Positions 1-11,888 of a DNA stretch of 64,000 nt are shown one piece after another. Made by a program: the position numbers and the translations under genes. A model generated the notes under the pieces. It was not told where the DNA came from, did not search any database, and saw only the letters and a list, made by a program, of their open reading frames with translations. The stretch lies in contig WEDG01000842.1 in the NCBI GenBank assembly GCA_017591395.1, positions 1 through 64,000 of the forward strand, written 5' to 3'. The stretch comes from Schistocephalus solidus (Eukaryota; Platyhelminthes; Cestoda; Diphyllobothriidea; Diphyllobothriidae). Within the stretch, counting starts at the first letter, position 1, and each line of letters begins with the position of its first letter.

Positions 1-81
1 TAAGGAACATGTATGTGCCGTTGTGCCCTGGAGCTCAGACTAGAGCCCTCGCAGGCGGTCGCATAGCGACGTGTAGCATAT
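1..81. repeat. 81-bp direct repeat, copy 1
   Basis: This segment is nearly identical to 304-384; both share the core 'ctcgcaggcggtcgcata'. The pair flanks a tRNA-like SINE, so the likely reading is that each copy is the tail of one unit in a tandem SINE pair. The window edge cuts off anything further left. Confidence 0.8.
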
Positions 82-250
82 GATGAAATGGAACCGACAA
101 AGACAAGGGAGACCGGAATGGCCATTTCTGGCTTATTAGCCGTCATCAGCCAGTCATACCCAATCCTAAGTGTGGCACACCTGGGATTCGAACCCCCGAC
201 CTTTGGTATTTGAGTCGAACGCTCTACCGTTGAGCCACGGGCTCGTTGTT
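82..250 (-). mobile_element. tRNA-derived SINE
   Basis: On the minus strand this reads as a tRNA-like head with an A-box-like 'TGGCTCAACGGTAGAGC' and a B-box-like 'GGTTCGAATCCC', roughly 172-246. Downstream of the head lies a body that recurs at 21,685-21,835; both contain 'attagccgtcatcag'. The anticodon stem does not pair well, so this is not a working tRNA. Recurrence with the same body and the same box spacing supports a SINE family, probably mobilised by one of the LINEs here. Confidence 0.7.
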
Positions 251-303
251 TTTGTTGGTTGTGATCGGGAATATGATGATAGTGTGGGTCTCACCGATTT
301 GCT

Positions 304-384
304 TAAGTAACATGTTTGTGCTGTTGTGCCCTGGATCTCAGACTAGAGCCCTCGCAGGCGGTCGCATAGTGACGTGTAGCATAT
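304..384. repeat. 81-bp direct repeat, copy 2
   Basis: Second copy of the 1-81 repeat with only a few substitutions. It lies just upstream (minus-strand sense) of the SINE head, as expected for the tail of a second tandem SINE unit. It is followed by a short TA-rich run. Confidence 0.8.
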
Positions 385-3300
385 ATATAAATGACCAGGC
401 TCGTAATAAATTGAACGCCCAATCCTCTAAGTATTTTTAAAATTTTCTTGTAGTGTGCTTTTTTATAATAAAACAAACCTTAGTCTTATACCAAATATAG
501 GTCAAAATATCGCTTTCGTAGATAAAATTTGAATCGTACGAAGGCACTAGTGCACGTAAAATTAAATGAATGCATACATTTTGGTTAAATTGCATATTTA
601 TAAAGCTTGTGTTTCAAAAAAGGTGATCAAAAAGATAAGGTAAATAAACGGCATAAAAATAAAATGTAGTCAAAACTCTGTTTTTCCGAAAAAAACTTTG
701 AATTTTGCAATGACGGCGAAGCCCGCAGAAGTTAATATTACCATAACTGCGAGTGATCACTGTTTCTTTATAAAACTAGTGGTTTATTAGTAAAAGAATC
801 TAAGGTAGTCAAAATAGGTTAAGCATATAAACGACAGAGATGTTGGGTAAACTTGCGGGTGGGCATGGTATGGGGGATTTGTATAGGTGAGTGAATTTTG
901 CTTACAGCGAAACCTAGGTAGGCATGATTGGGATGGCAGAGCATGGAGCATTAATTAGTCATGCGGGGATGAGTAGACAGGAGAGGAAATGGGATCATCT
1001 CCATTCCAGATTCACTATTACAGTGCGAGTTGTATGCCGGGATGCAACTGCGTAAACAATTCTTGTTTGTGTCTCCTTATCGCCTCACCTTCTGAATGGA
1101 GTAGGAGGTGCCCAGTCGTCGCTCAAAGTAGAACCTTGAACGAGGCCACTGGATCCATCGCATTTTCAGCGTCCCCCGGGTGTTTTGTATGTTAACTTCG
1201 TGCTACCTTATTTTGTGCTCTCAGCAGTCATTTCAGCATGCGTTCAGATGACGGCTTTGCTAATTGCACTTCCGTAAACCAAAGGTGTTTGCGTGCGCCA
1301 CTTAATGTAACTCATGAATACAATTCGGTACAGTGTGCAGAAATAGGTCATATTTAATTGGTCTAACTAAAAAGGCCGATGTGGCGCTTAGGACGAGCAA
1401 CTTACAGGCGGCGTATGTCCGTTCAGTCGTGCAGAGGAGCCGTCACATCGAACACACTGTCACAACTGAAAGAGAGGTAAATGCTCCAGCAGTTTGTTCA
1501 CACAAACATTTATCTCATATTTTTGTCTTTGCTGGGGATATTTATCAGTAAGATCTTCCGGATATCCGCCTCAAGGAAACACGTCCGTAAGGAAATTAAC
1601 CTCGCCATCGATCGATGCTGGATGACGGAATCTATTAGCCCCGTTGGCCAGGGACAAAATTTAGTGTTTGCATTGGCGTTCAGATTTACCGATAACTTGA
1701 TCGATGATAGAAGTCATCTGCTCGGAAGAACTTACAAAAAAAGATACCATGTCGCTTTCTTCATGTTATATCATAAATTTGATTTTTTATGCGCCTCGTT
1801 CAGAGCATTAAACAGTATTTTCCTGTATCTCTGGCTCTTGGCTGCAACAACACCGTCAACATGTCTTCTATAAAAGACAGTTTCCTAAATGTTTTTAGAT
1901 GGTTTTGGGTAAAGGATTGACAGGAAGATAAGCGCCAGGACTGGCCTCCTATAAACTACACAAAGCTACATCCTCTACCTATCCGTAAACCTTCCCACTG
2001 AACAAGAATTTTAGATTTTTTGTGCGTAACCGCCGTAGATCCTGCAGTTTTCCCGCCGAAAAGCATGATTCGGATGCGTGCTCCCAAATTCTCGCAATGG
2101 TTTTGTCAACTGGCCCGTTTAAAACCAGGCCCTGCGCGTAGATAGATAACACACGCCTATTCAGTAAATTGGGATGCCTCAGGTCATCCACGCGTGCTCG
2201 ATAGTCTTTGTTAGTATAGGCAGCCCCTGGTTCTGTTTCTTGAAATAACCACTGCACGAGTTTATGATGGAACTAAATCCTCCTTGGTCAAACAGGTAGC
2301 AGCGGTACATTTTCGGTAGCCTTCAAATTCTAGGAAGTTACTAGCCTATTCAGCTAAAACATGTAGCCTTTTACTTGTCTAATACCTAATTTTTGAGCAG
2401 CCGTTATACACTTTGCTCAATGAGGGTTTCTCAATGTCTTTATTCAATTTTTCGATTGGTTCCGCAAAAGGGTTGTTGGAATCAATCTCTATTGCGAACT
2501 CTGATTCTGTTCCCCTTATCCAGTCTCGAATTAACCCCATCGGCGGCCTTCTCTGGGTCATTTAAAGATGATTGGTGTTGCCTCGTTAACAGTGAGTGCC
2601 GGGTAATTGGAGACCTGCTGTACTGAGAGGCTAGGTCAAAAAATTTCGCCTTCAACTATCTCACGTGAACTTCTGACGTCAGCAGTAGACTTGAATACTG
2701 ATGGTTTGTTTAATAAACTCAGCTTAAATCTCCGTCGAATCCATTTTCCTTTCTGATATGGTGAACCTGCTCCTTGAGAACAGAACTCCTGCCTGCAGCG
2801 TATTCGGTGTCGAATCCGATGTTTTGACAATGGGGTCGTCCTATGTTGTTTTTACAATGAACCTCTAGTCTTTATCCTTAGAAGAAGATTTCATAAAACT
2901 TATCGCTCATTAAATTCTGCATGTTTCTTTATCTTTTCATGGTGGAAGCACAAGACCCGGACCAACTGAGCACAGTGCAAATAAGGTCAACTGTCTTACG
3001 GGAACCGTGGTAAAAAGGGTTTGATCGGCAAGGCAGAACGAGGAAGCAGAAGACCTGGGAAAAGCAAACGAAGCCGGCAGGAGTAATGACAACCTAGTTC
3101 TCGAATACGAACAGGCTAAATAGAGCCCACGGGATTAAAGGAAACGGAAAAGCTATCCCATGGAGCGAGGAGCAGGCAAATCAACCTCCCTGATCGATGT
3201 AAGGGAAAGCAAACTTGAATTGACATTAAACAGAGTTAAGTAGGAACGCAGGTGACTGAAATATGAAAGTTTAGCACATGAAAAGGAAATCAGGGACAGA

Positions 3301-6300
3301 TAATTCAGCACCAGTGTTCTCAGTGTGCCCACTTATTGTGCTTTCACCCTTTTCTATTTAAATTTAAATAAAAAAAACTCACCACAAAAGTGGCCTAAAA
3401 GAGGATTTTTGTGCATCCTTTGATTGGAATATCGTTGGATTTGCGTAAGTGCCAAAAATTAATAGAAATGCTGACCAATTAGACAGTCAGTTTTACTAAA
3501 TATGACTTACGTAAAGGGTTGAATAGAAGGTTTTGGCAGGTTTTGAAAGTTCCCAGAAGGCTTCATGGCTTTCGATGCACAGTGCAGGTGCGCGCAAGTG
3601 GGCATTGCATGCCTGGTACCGATAATCAGTAGGTTTAAGACAACTCCGCCAAAAATATTTAAACCGAGAAGGCACATTGCACGTTATTAATCCCACCATT
3701 ACCGCGGAGTAAGAGCCTGCAGCAGTTAGTGAAACTTGTGACTCATGATTATTGAAATCCAAACTTCCGATAAAGTACACATAGGATGATGTAATTTTGT
3801 TTACTACCCTAATGCAATGTGAAGGAATTCATTTTCGCACACACAGAGAGACAGAATGACTCGGAGTAACCTCCTTGACGCATTTGCACCTTCTTAATTG
3901 GCTGATTTTCGAATTAAGTATGTGTCGCACGCCAGGACCACATGCTGCTGCGTGTTCTACTATGATGGAGCATTAATAATAAGCGAGACAATTTCGCATC
4001 CATGCATTTACGAACTTGCATATTTTTCCCTGCGAATAAGCCAGGTAGAACCACGTGTAAACATTTTTTTAAAACCAGCAGCGTTTTGGGTTTGGAAAAT
4101 CCTGATTGGTAAAGCTGTGCAGTCAAGAGTGGTGATAATATTGGCAGACAGCAATTCATTTTGACGTACCGGTAGGCGCTAGTTGTATTTACATAGGGAA
4201 TTTCCAAATTATGCTGCTCCTTCTCCCTACCACACCAGATTATTGACATCGGCTGGTTGATCTTGCCTAGGCCAATCACATCATTTTCCTGACAGGAGAC
4301 TGTAATCCATTTAAATGAGTCAGTTAGCGGTTTATCAATGAAGGTCGTAAAATGTAAGATATTTCAAGCCGTATTCCAGATCAAGAAAATGCATCCATTG
4401 TAATTACCAACTGTCAGCTTGAAGAAGTATACAGTTTAAAATATCTCGATGCCGAATTTCATCTAGATGGTCAGGAAGTGCTGGCATTTTTAGCGAAGTT
4501 TTGAAACTCAAAAGGATTTGTTTATCTTCCAAGATTACTACCAATCCATCATGCTACCTTAATTACCAGAAGATAAGGCTGGAATAGGCGTCGTCTCGAC
4601 CTGTCCTGTGCAGGGCTTTCGGTAGAGATCATTTGCGGTAAGTCTACAGGCTGTTTATAAAAATCTGCCTCTATTGTGGAACTATAGCCATGATGACTGG
4701 ATGCATCCATCAAAGACGTCTTAAGTGTCTTGGACACGATTCCGTAAATGCATTAAATTTAACGTTACCACTTCACTTTGACCGACGACGTGCGGTTATT
4801 TAGTTGAGACGTAGTCCTTCAAGAGGTCAATGTAACTATTAGCCTCGCGGTACTCGGTCTTTGGTTCAATGGTGAAAATGTGGAAAGTATTTTGCCAATT
4901 CCAATGTCAGAGTCGTTTGAGACCTTCTCGGGGTCAGCTAGTTTAGGCACGATCGCAGAGGTATCGGTTCAGTTATGTAAGCGCATAATATAACATGCAG
5001 AGGCTACGATTCATCTCCATTCTTTCATAGACTTTATATTTTAGGCAACTATTTAGAGCGCACTTCGTTACCGCAACCTCTCGTGTTTCTTTCAGTTACA
5101 AACTTGGATTGCATATCATTAACGTAAATGTTAAAAGGTAAATAGAAATTTGTGTGTTTCAAAGCCGCAACATAGTCCAGGCAGTAGTTCATAAACAAGA
5201 AACCCGTCAATCACATGAGAATAAAAGTAAATTGCCTGAACTGTCAGTTTCACACTCGAGACATTCATCCAACTGTAACCTTGGGTTAAAAAGTGTGCTA
5301 TTTTCAGACTGCGGTTGCTGCCCCGTAGCAGATCTGATACCTAGCACCGTGGACTGCGACATCGATCATCACGACGACGTAAAAGTGAGTTCATCAGTAT
5401 CGTCCTCCTACATGCGGTTTTTCACAACAACTGAAGACTTCATGGTAGAGCAGCGGTGATTGATACACGAGAAGTCGCTGCATCGATTGGTCGACTCCGC
5501 TCCATGACTCAATCATTGCGCAGCTCACACAGCTGTCAGTCGTCGTAAAGAATGGGGCCTAAACGATCATGGAGTTGCGGCACAGTCAGCCGTGACTTGA
5601 CGACCGCACTAACAGCCGTTGATGCCTGTTTGGTCTTCCACATTCGAAGTTGTCGTCCTCTTCGGCCGGCCTGATCGTGAAACTGAAACAGGAACTGACA
5701 TTTCATCATTTGACGTCAAAGGCTTCTCCGAGGCAATGTGAAAAATTAATCATAACCATTAACTGATTCGTGATCTGCTGTGAAAAAAGCATAGTCAACA
5801 TAAAATTTATCACAATATCCAGTATTCTAATTGAAATATATAAATTATATATTCACTTAGGTAAGAATTAGGTCAAAATGCAGTAAATACTTCAAATCAC
5901 ACTACATACCTACCCAACTAACTGAACTCACAAGGTATAAGGTTACTCTAACTAAAATAGAATAAGCCTATTTTGGAAAGCTATTGTTCAGAAAGTCTTT
6001 TGCAACAAGTATCATGGGCAGACGAGGTATGGTTGCTTCCGGGATAGGTTCCAACAAAAACCCATCTAAACGAGTCCCTATTTCATAATTACTGGTAATT
6101 TAGCTACGCTGCAAAGGAAGCCTAATCATCTCAGAGAAAATTACAACAAACCGACAGATTAGAAGTCAAACGGAGGTTTACCATTACCCCGGTAGAAATT
6201 TAAAGCAGTCGTAGACAGCGGAATTTATTAGAGCCGAAAAATTTCGCAACAGCTTATCAACTGCAACTGACCGCTGCATAGCATAGATCACAAATAAAAA

Positions 6301-7097
6301 GCAAAGAGCAAGTTGCAAAAAAAATCCGCGCAAAAAGAAAGGTCAATTTTCAGTGCACACACCAATCAAATGAAAATGGTAACTTAAAAACTCAGGTTAG
6401 GAAATAAAAATGGGGAAAAGGTAAGTACGCAAAAGGGGATGTGTAAATTTGAGGACTGGAGAGTACCAGGGAAATTTTTGGTTAAACACGTTGTCTAGCT
6501 GCTGTTAGCGACGGGTAGCAGTTGATAAACTATTGCGAAATGGTACCTATAAATTCTGTCTTCTACGCCTGTTTTTAACCTTATCCTTCCGTCTTTCAGT
6601 GTTGGTGGTAGTAGTGGTGGTGGCGGTAGGCTGATGAGCTCTAATCGCATGTGAAAATAAATGTTTCAAAAGCAAGAAAGCACAGCCTGAACTCTTGGTT
6701 TTGATGAATAAAGGTTAAACGCAGTTGTCAACTAAAGCCCAAGTATTCCAAGCCTGTGATTGGATTATGCCTTGCACACAGCGATGAGCAGGCCAGAAAG
6801 GTCCATTTCAGACTCAACGTTGTCCGTAAAAATTCTTCGAAAACATGGACTTAAGAGTCAGCGTTACAGGGTAACGAAGATTACTGCTTTGGAGGTGTCC
6901 AATTCGCGTCAGGCTATTGGCTGAAAGAGATCGATTACAATAACATCTTTACGCTGTTGGCTTCAAGTTATGATGATCTGGACCAAGGAATATTATGGGT
7001 AAAAGAGGCCTATAAATGGTTTGGTTGAGCCATCAACGCTGCATGAACCAAAGCTGTATCTCATTCCATATCTGACCTGCAGAGTGCACGCTTCTAG
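385..7097. other. No recognisable gene (intergenic or intronic)
   Basis: About 6.7 kb in which I recognise no protein family, RNA gene or repeat family. The open frames are short (the longest, near 1,481-1,873, is 130 codons) and have no motif I can name. A frame at 5,154-5,459 ends near a GTGAGT-like donor and could be an unrecognised exon, but nothing else supports it. Base composition is AT-rich and typical of introns or intergenic DNA. Confidence 0.5.
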
Positions 7098-7185
7098 GGA
7101 GGAGGAGGAGGAGGAGGAGGAGGAGGAGGAGGTGGTGGTGGTGGTGGTGGTGGTGGTGGTGGTGGAGTGGGAGGAGGAGGAGGAG
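7098..7185. repeat. GGA/GGT trinucleotide microsatellite
   Basis: A run of GGA triplets (about 7,098-7,131) changes into GGT triplets (to about 7,165) and then back to GGA. The glutamate/valine-rich and serine/threonine-rich frames across it are artefacts of the repeat. Confidence 0.95.
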
Positions 7186-7559
7186 CAAAGGGGTTCAAAG
7201 ATCTCGGCACGCAGTTGTCGCCAAAAGCACAAGGCATCGGCGTCTAAATTAAGTCGCTCATAAGGTAACCATAAGACTTAGAGGTCTCCGGAACCAGCAC
7301 GATTTCCTCATCACCATCGAAAATGTCTATTTCTATAGACGATTCATCCGGCCACTCTTTCAATGCAGTTGTGCATACTAGTCCATGCACACAAAGGTCG
7401 AGTCAAAACCAAGTGTATTCGACGCCCGTTGTCTAAGAGCCACACCCGGGTTGGAGTTAACCGCATTCGACACTCATTGTTTTTTTTTGGCATTTCGACC
7501 GTCGATTTCGACGAGGTCCACCGTATGCTCCACACCAGGTGGTGCAGGGGCGGTGACTT

Positions 7560-8960
7560 GCGCGTGAATTAGTTTAAAGTGATAGTAGCCTTGCGCTGCA
7601 GCTACCGCACTCTCTCCTCCTCCCCCACCTGAGCCCGGTGTCAAGACAGAGTCAAGAAGACCGGAGATGGGAGAGGGCGCAGGTGGCTGGCGCGGCCGGA
7701 GCCGCCCCTGGGCGTGCCACCACACCTGGCTCGGATCCCACGGAGTGGGAGTGCCATAATGGCCACATTAAGAAGGAGCCATTGCAACCTGACTCTCAGT
7801 CCGCCAGTCAGCCACTCCACACAAAACACACATTGGGCTGACCACGCGGTTCGAGTTATCCCGTCAGTTGGCAACATTCCAAGCCACGGCTTTTAGCGCA
7901 CCGGGATAGTTTCAAGCGCGTCAGATTGTTTATAGTGAGAAAAATACGCTGAGCTCTCGACCTCACTCTCTCCACCACCCCCACAATCAGATCACTGTTC
8001 GAGCCGGTCAGTTGTCTGATGCGGAAGCGGGCGCAGCTGCTGGTGACCTCGTCTACGTGTACTACGTACACGACCTGGCCCCCCAAACACAAGCACCAGG
8101 ATTTCACACAACAGGGGGTTGAACGGCTTACATCTCACCTGTGTGCGATAGCCAGAGGTCACGTTAAGAAGGAGCCATCGCAGCCTGACTCTCAGACCAC
8201 CAGTCAGCCACTCCACACAACACACATTGGACTAACTGCGAGGTCTGAGTGTAATTTGTCAGTTGGCAACCTTCCAACCACGGCGGTTAACGTTACCGCA
8301 CACTCTTCTCCTCCCCCACCTGAGCCCGGTCTCACGACAAAGGCAAGAAGACCGGAGATGAGAGAGGTCGCAGGTGGCTGGCGCGGCCGGAGCCGCCCCT
8401 GGGCGTACCACCACACCTGGCTCGGATCCCACAGAGTGGGAGTGCCATAAAGACCACATTAAGAAGGAGCCATTGCAGCCTGACTCTCAGTCCGCCAGTC
8501 AGCCACTCCACACAAAACACACATTGGGCTGACCACGCGGTCCGAGTTATCCCGTCAGTTGGCAACCTTCCAAGCCACGGCTTTTAGCGCACCATGATAG
8601 TTTTAGCGCGTCAGATTGTTTATAGTGAGGAACATGCGCTGAGCTGTCGACCTCACTCTCTCCCCAACCCCCACAATCAGACCACTGTCCGAGCCAGTCA
8701 GTTGCCTGATGTGGGAGTGGGCGCATTGGCTGACGGATCGGCGTACCCGTCTTCGCGCGCCACAGCACGACCTGGCCCCCATAACGCACACACCAGGATT
8801 CACAAACTCAGGGGATATGGAGCAGCCATCGCCGTCAGACTCCCAGTCCACTGGTCAGCCACTCGATACGCACAGCACATACACTGAGTCAATGGCGTGT
8901 TCTGGTGGAAGCGTCAGATTCGCAGACTTTCCAGCCACGGTTTCTAGGAAACCGTGATAT
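7560..8960 (-). repeat. Modular 3' region of A1: 690-bp tandem duplication of ~345-bp units
   Basis: Segments around 7,600-8,290 and 8,290-8,980 match each other at an offset of about 690 bp; for example 'ggtggctggcgcggccgg' occurs near 7,682 and 8,371, and 'ccacggcttttagcgcacc' near 7,883 and 8,575. Within each half, two diverged units of about 345 bp share the order 'cagtcagccactc' ... 'ttggcaac' ... 'ccaagccacgg'. The inverted copy has only one such pair (17,940-18,745). No coding potential is apparent; this is the element's 3' untranslated region. Confidence 0.8.
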
Positions 8961-9065
8961 ACTCTGGTAAATGGTGATTGTGAGGGTGTTTTCGATGTAT
9001 TGGTGTAGGTAGAGTGCGCTGATGTAGCTTAGCCTCCGGTGGTTTACCGGAGGTTGTCGTGGAGG

Positions 9066-9533
9066 CGCATGTGTCCTAATAGGCCCATGCAGTGTGTAAA
9101 TGTGCGGGAGCAGTGAGGGCAGTGAAGGCGGGCGCGTCAACTGTATGTCGGAGCCCCAGGCACTGGTTCACCAGCCTTGGTGCGATGGATTCGCAGGTGA
9201 CCGACCAGGCCGATGCGTGAGGTGAATGTGCGGTCGCATTGAGTACAGCTTAGGAGAGATTCCCCATCGCTGATGGTGGTGGTGGTGGTGGTAGTGAAGG
9301 CGAAGGCGGTGGTGGTTGCGGTGGTGGGGGTAACAGGCGATGAGTAGATGGATGTGGTCTCTATGATGGTGGGAGTAATGGAATTGATGCCAGGAGTGAG
9401 GGTGGGAGAGTCAGAAGGAGGGTTGGCAGAATTTGACGTAGAAATTGAAATTGTCGGATTGTAGGTGCATTGCGTCCGAAGATGTCCAACCAGGCCGATT
9501 CGCGGGTGGAAGATGCGTTGACAGCGCGGGCAT
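9066..9533 (-). pseudogene. Family A C-terminal zinc-finger tail (3 fingers)
   Basis: Read on the minus strand, three zinc-finger motifs follow the reverse transcriptase. Finger 1 (about 9,467-9,533) is C-X2-C-X12-H-X4-C, beginning CPRCQRIFHPRIGLVGH. Finger 2 (about 9,183-9,248) is classical C-X2-C-X12-H-X3-H with CTQCDRTFTSRIGLVGH. Finger 3 (about 9,066-9,125) is CPHCSRTFTHCMGLLGH followed by MRLH. The Phe and Leu at the usual hydrophobic positions are present. Fingers 1 and 2 are separated by a Ser/Thr/Pro-rich linker encoded in part by a GGT-type repeat (about 9,270-9,340). In-frame stops and a frameshift separate it from the RT frame in this copy. By analogy with other LINE fingers it probably binds template RNA or target DNA. 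Confidence 0.75.
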
Positions 9534-9671
9534 GTTGGCAGGGCCTGGGCATTGGCGGTGTTGGTCCGGGGCGCTGGTGACTTTCATGACGCTCTTTTGG
9601 CCTTGGCAGCGGCGATCCGGTTGGCCTCATAGATTGCTGAACCAGTCTTCACTGATCTTCTCCATGCCGGT

Positions 9672-11438
9672 CTATCCTGAGCGAGGTCCTCCTAGGTCAC
9701 CGAGTTTATTTGCAGTTGCTTCCGTGATTCCTTCAAAGTGTCCTTGTAGCGTCGTTTTTGACCTCCCTGCCGGCGAGAACCCGTAGCGACATCTCCGTAG
9801 AAAAAGTCGTTTGGGTAGTCGCTCGTCATCCATTCTTACATGGTGGCCGCTCCATCGCAGTTGCACTTGCCTCAGCATGGCATGGATGCTGAGGATTCCC
9901 GTCCGCTCCAGGACTTCCGTGTCCGGGATCCTGTCTTTCCATCTCAGTTTCAGTATTCTTCGGAGGAAGCTGAGATGAAAGTGATTCAGGTTCCTGGCTT
10001 GGTTCGAGTAGACGGTCCAGGTTTCCGCTCCATAAAGGAGTGTCGTCAAGACGACGGCCTTGTACATCTTCAGTTTGGTGTTCAGGTGAATACCATAGCG
10101 ATTCCACACGGAGGCCTGCAGCCGGCCGAAGCCCTGACTAGCTTTGGAGGTCCGATTGGCAACCTCGTCATCGATTCTCGTGTTGCGCGACATGGTGCTT
10201 CCTAGATAAGCGAAGGTTTCCACGTTTTTGAGTTGAGCACCGTTGACATTGATTCGAGGAGCATTGTATTCCGTGCTGGGTGGCGGCTGGTGCATAACAA
10301 CCGTTTTGGCTGTACTGATTGTTAATCCGAAATCGGTGCAGCCTTCGGCAAAGAGGTCCATGCTCCTTTGCATGTCCTCCTCCATCACGGTGTTAAGGGC
10401 GCAGTCGTCAGCGAAGAGCAAGTCATGGACTGTAGTCGTAGACACGCGCGTTGGAGCCTGCATACGCCGAATGTTGAGAAGGTGCCCGTCATTTCTGTAG
10501 GCGATGCGGATACCAGACTGCTCATCACAGTAGGCGTCCATCGGCATAGCCGAGAACATGAGACTGAAGATGGTGGGGGCCAGTACGCAGCCCTGCTTCA
10601 CTCCGTTGGTCACTGCGAATGCTTCGGATACCATCCCGTTGTCAGTGACGCGCGCAGTCATCCCGTCATGAAGCTGATGAACCATGTGCGTGAACCGCTC
10701 AGGACAACCAAATTTCTGCATGACTTTCCACAGTCCGGCACGATTCACCGTATGAAAGGCTTTCATCATATCTACGAAGGTAGTGTATAGATGAGTTCGC
10801 ATCTCCTGACACTTCTCATGTAACTGGCGGATGGCAAAGATCCTATCGGTTGTTCCGCGGTGTCGGCGGAAGCCACATTGGCTTTCCGGGAGCAGGCCCT
10901 GCTCTAGGTGACCGTTAAGACGATTGAGAAGGATACGGGCGAAGATCTTCCCGGCGATGTTGAGCAACGAGATGCCTCTGTGAGTATCACAGAGTTGCCG
11001 ATTCCCCTTCCGTTTGTAGAGATAAACGATGGCCAGGTATTTGAAATCCTGAGGAACTTGTCCTTGGCGCCACATCTCCTGGAAGAGTGTTGTGAGTTCT
11101 GCCATCAGCCGGGGCCCACCGTGCTTGTAGACTTCCGGTGGGATTGCGTCGGATCCCGGTGCTTTACCGCTGAAAATCTGCTGCACGGCCCGGATGGTTT
11201 CTGGTAGGGAAGGCGGCAGATCCAGGTCATTGTTCGTGTCCACTTGAGGGAGCCGGTCAATGGCAGCATCGGAGATGGCTGATGAGCAATTAAGGACACT
11301 TCTGAAGTGCTCGGCCCAGCGCTTCAGAATTTGCGATTTCTCTGTCAGCAGTGTTGTGCCATCAGAGCTGAGCAGCGGTGCGGACCCCTTGATACACGGG
11401 CCGTAGATGGCCCTTGATGGCTTTGAAAAGTTTTTCAT
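9672..11438 (-). CDS. Family A reverse transcriptase ORF, 588 codons
   Basis: The longest open frame in the window. It encodes the reverse transcriptase of a non-LTR element, which copies the element's RNA at a nicked target site in the nucleus. Visible motifs: fingers/palm entry with [15 protein letters not shown] and [11 protein letters not shown] (about residues 160-195), motif A FVDMMKAF (about 221-228, catalytic Asp present), motif B-like [11 protein letters not shown] (about 279-289), catalytic FADD (about 342-345), and C-terminal YGAETWTVY and [11 protein letters not shown]. The reported Met is internal: an extra A near 11,430 shifts the frame relative to the plus copy, so the native protein starts far upstream at the endonuclease. 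The last ~25 residues are also out of the ancestral frame. Intact catalytic motifs point to fairly recent activity of the family. Confidence 0.9.
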   Translation of the reverse strand: MKNFSKPSRAIYGPCIKGSAPLLSSDGTTLLTEKSQILKRWAEHFRSVLNCSSAISDAAIDRLPQVDTNNDLDLPPSLPETIRAVQQIFSGKAPGSDAIPPEVYKHGGPRLMAELTTLFQEMWRQGQVPQDFKYLAIVYLYKRKGNRQLCDTHRGISLLNIAGKIFARILLNRLNGHLEQGLLPESQCGFRRHRGTTDRIFAIRQLHEKCQEMRTHLYTTFVDMMKAFHTVNRAGLWKVMQKFGCPERFTHMVHQLHDGMTARVTDNGMVSEAFAVTNGVKQGCVLAPTIFSLMFSAMPMDAYCDEQSGIRIAYRNDGHLLNIRRMQAPTRVSTTTVHDLLFADDCALNTVMEEDMQRSMDLFAEGCTDFGLTISTAKTVVMHQPPPSTEYNAPRINVNGAQLKNVETFAYLGSTMSRNTRIDDEVANRTSKASQGFGRLQASVWNRYGIHLNTKLKMYKAVVLTTLLYGAETWTVYSNQARNLNHFHLSFLRRILKLRWKDRIPDTEVLERTGILSIHAMLRQVQLRWSGHHVRMDDERLPKRLFLRRCRYGFSPAGRSKTTLQGHFEGITEATANKLGDLGGPRSG

Positions 11439-11468
11439 CTCATTGCGGTCCGCATACCCTGGATTTCC

Positions 11469-11787
11469 TCAGCCTTTCGGATCATCCAGGCATCCTGCAT
11501 CTCCCGCAGCCGTTGTTGTACAAAGGCGCCGGCATCTGAAAAAGGCTGCTTTGGTGGCGTCAGTCCGAAGGTCCATGTAGGCTTTGTGTAGTCCATTCTT
11601 CTCCGCGAGTAAGTTGCTGATGTCGGCGTCATTGTCGTCAAACCAGTCCTGATGTCGACGGCGTGCGCGTCCGAGGACATCGAGGGCGGTGGACTGGATG
11701 ACATTTCGCAGTTGACACCATCGTGTCTCCACGGTAGCGTTATCATCTGGAGCATGCAGGTCCTCCAGTTTCTCGGTTATTTGGTTG
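11469..11787 (-). pseudogene. Family A linker between endonuclease and RT
   Basis: Minus-strand frame beginning at the acceptor-like CAG at 11,788 and reading NQITEKLEDLHAPDDNATVE onward. It aligns closely with the plus copy from about 14,905 (NQINEKLENLHAPD). It is rich in charged, probably helical sequence and joins the EEP domain to the RT palm. It goes out of frame near 11,500 relative to the plus copy, so this copy cannot make a continuous protein. Confidence 0.75.
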
Positions 11788-11839
11788 CTGAAATCAAAAC
11801 AGTGAGCAGGCAAATTTAATAAAAGAGTATTTAACTTAC
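11788..11839 (-). other. 52-bp intron-like segment inside the family A ORF
   Basis: Minus-strand sequence begins GTAAGT and ends TTTTGATTTCAG, a strong spliceosomal donor and acceptor. It contains an in-frame TAA. Removing it joins the codon halves AT and C, so the endonuclease frame (...KEAA) runs straight into INQITEKL. The plus copy carries the same segment at 14,853-14,904 with GTTAGT as donor. It may be a real intron or an inter-ORF spacer that resembles one. Confidence 0.6.
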
Positions 11840-11888
11840 ATGGCGGCCTCTTTACCTTGGGGCCTTCGTCGGGGTTGCAGTCGGAGCC

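Noticed and set aside
172..246. Functional tRNA gene
   Set aside because: A and B boxes are present but the anticodon and acceptor stems do not pair, and the sequence recurs as part of a longer repeat.
1481..1873. 130-codon hydrophobic plus-strand frame
   Set aside because: No motif, no family resemblance and no splice or neighbour support; within chance for a window of this size.
1979..2257. 92-codon minus-strand frame with protein-like composition
   Set aside because: I could not match it to any family and found no flanking exons; left as unsupported.
6993..7263. Overlapping serine/threonine-rich and glutamate/valine-rich frames
   Set aside because: Both are products of the GGA/GGT repeat read on opposite strands.
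7560..8960. CRISPR array or satellite array
   Set aside because: Units are long (~345 bp), diverged and tied to LINE 3' ends; there are no short identical repeats with unique spacers.
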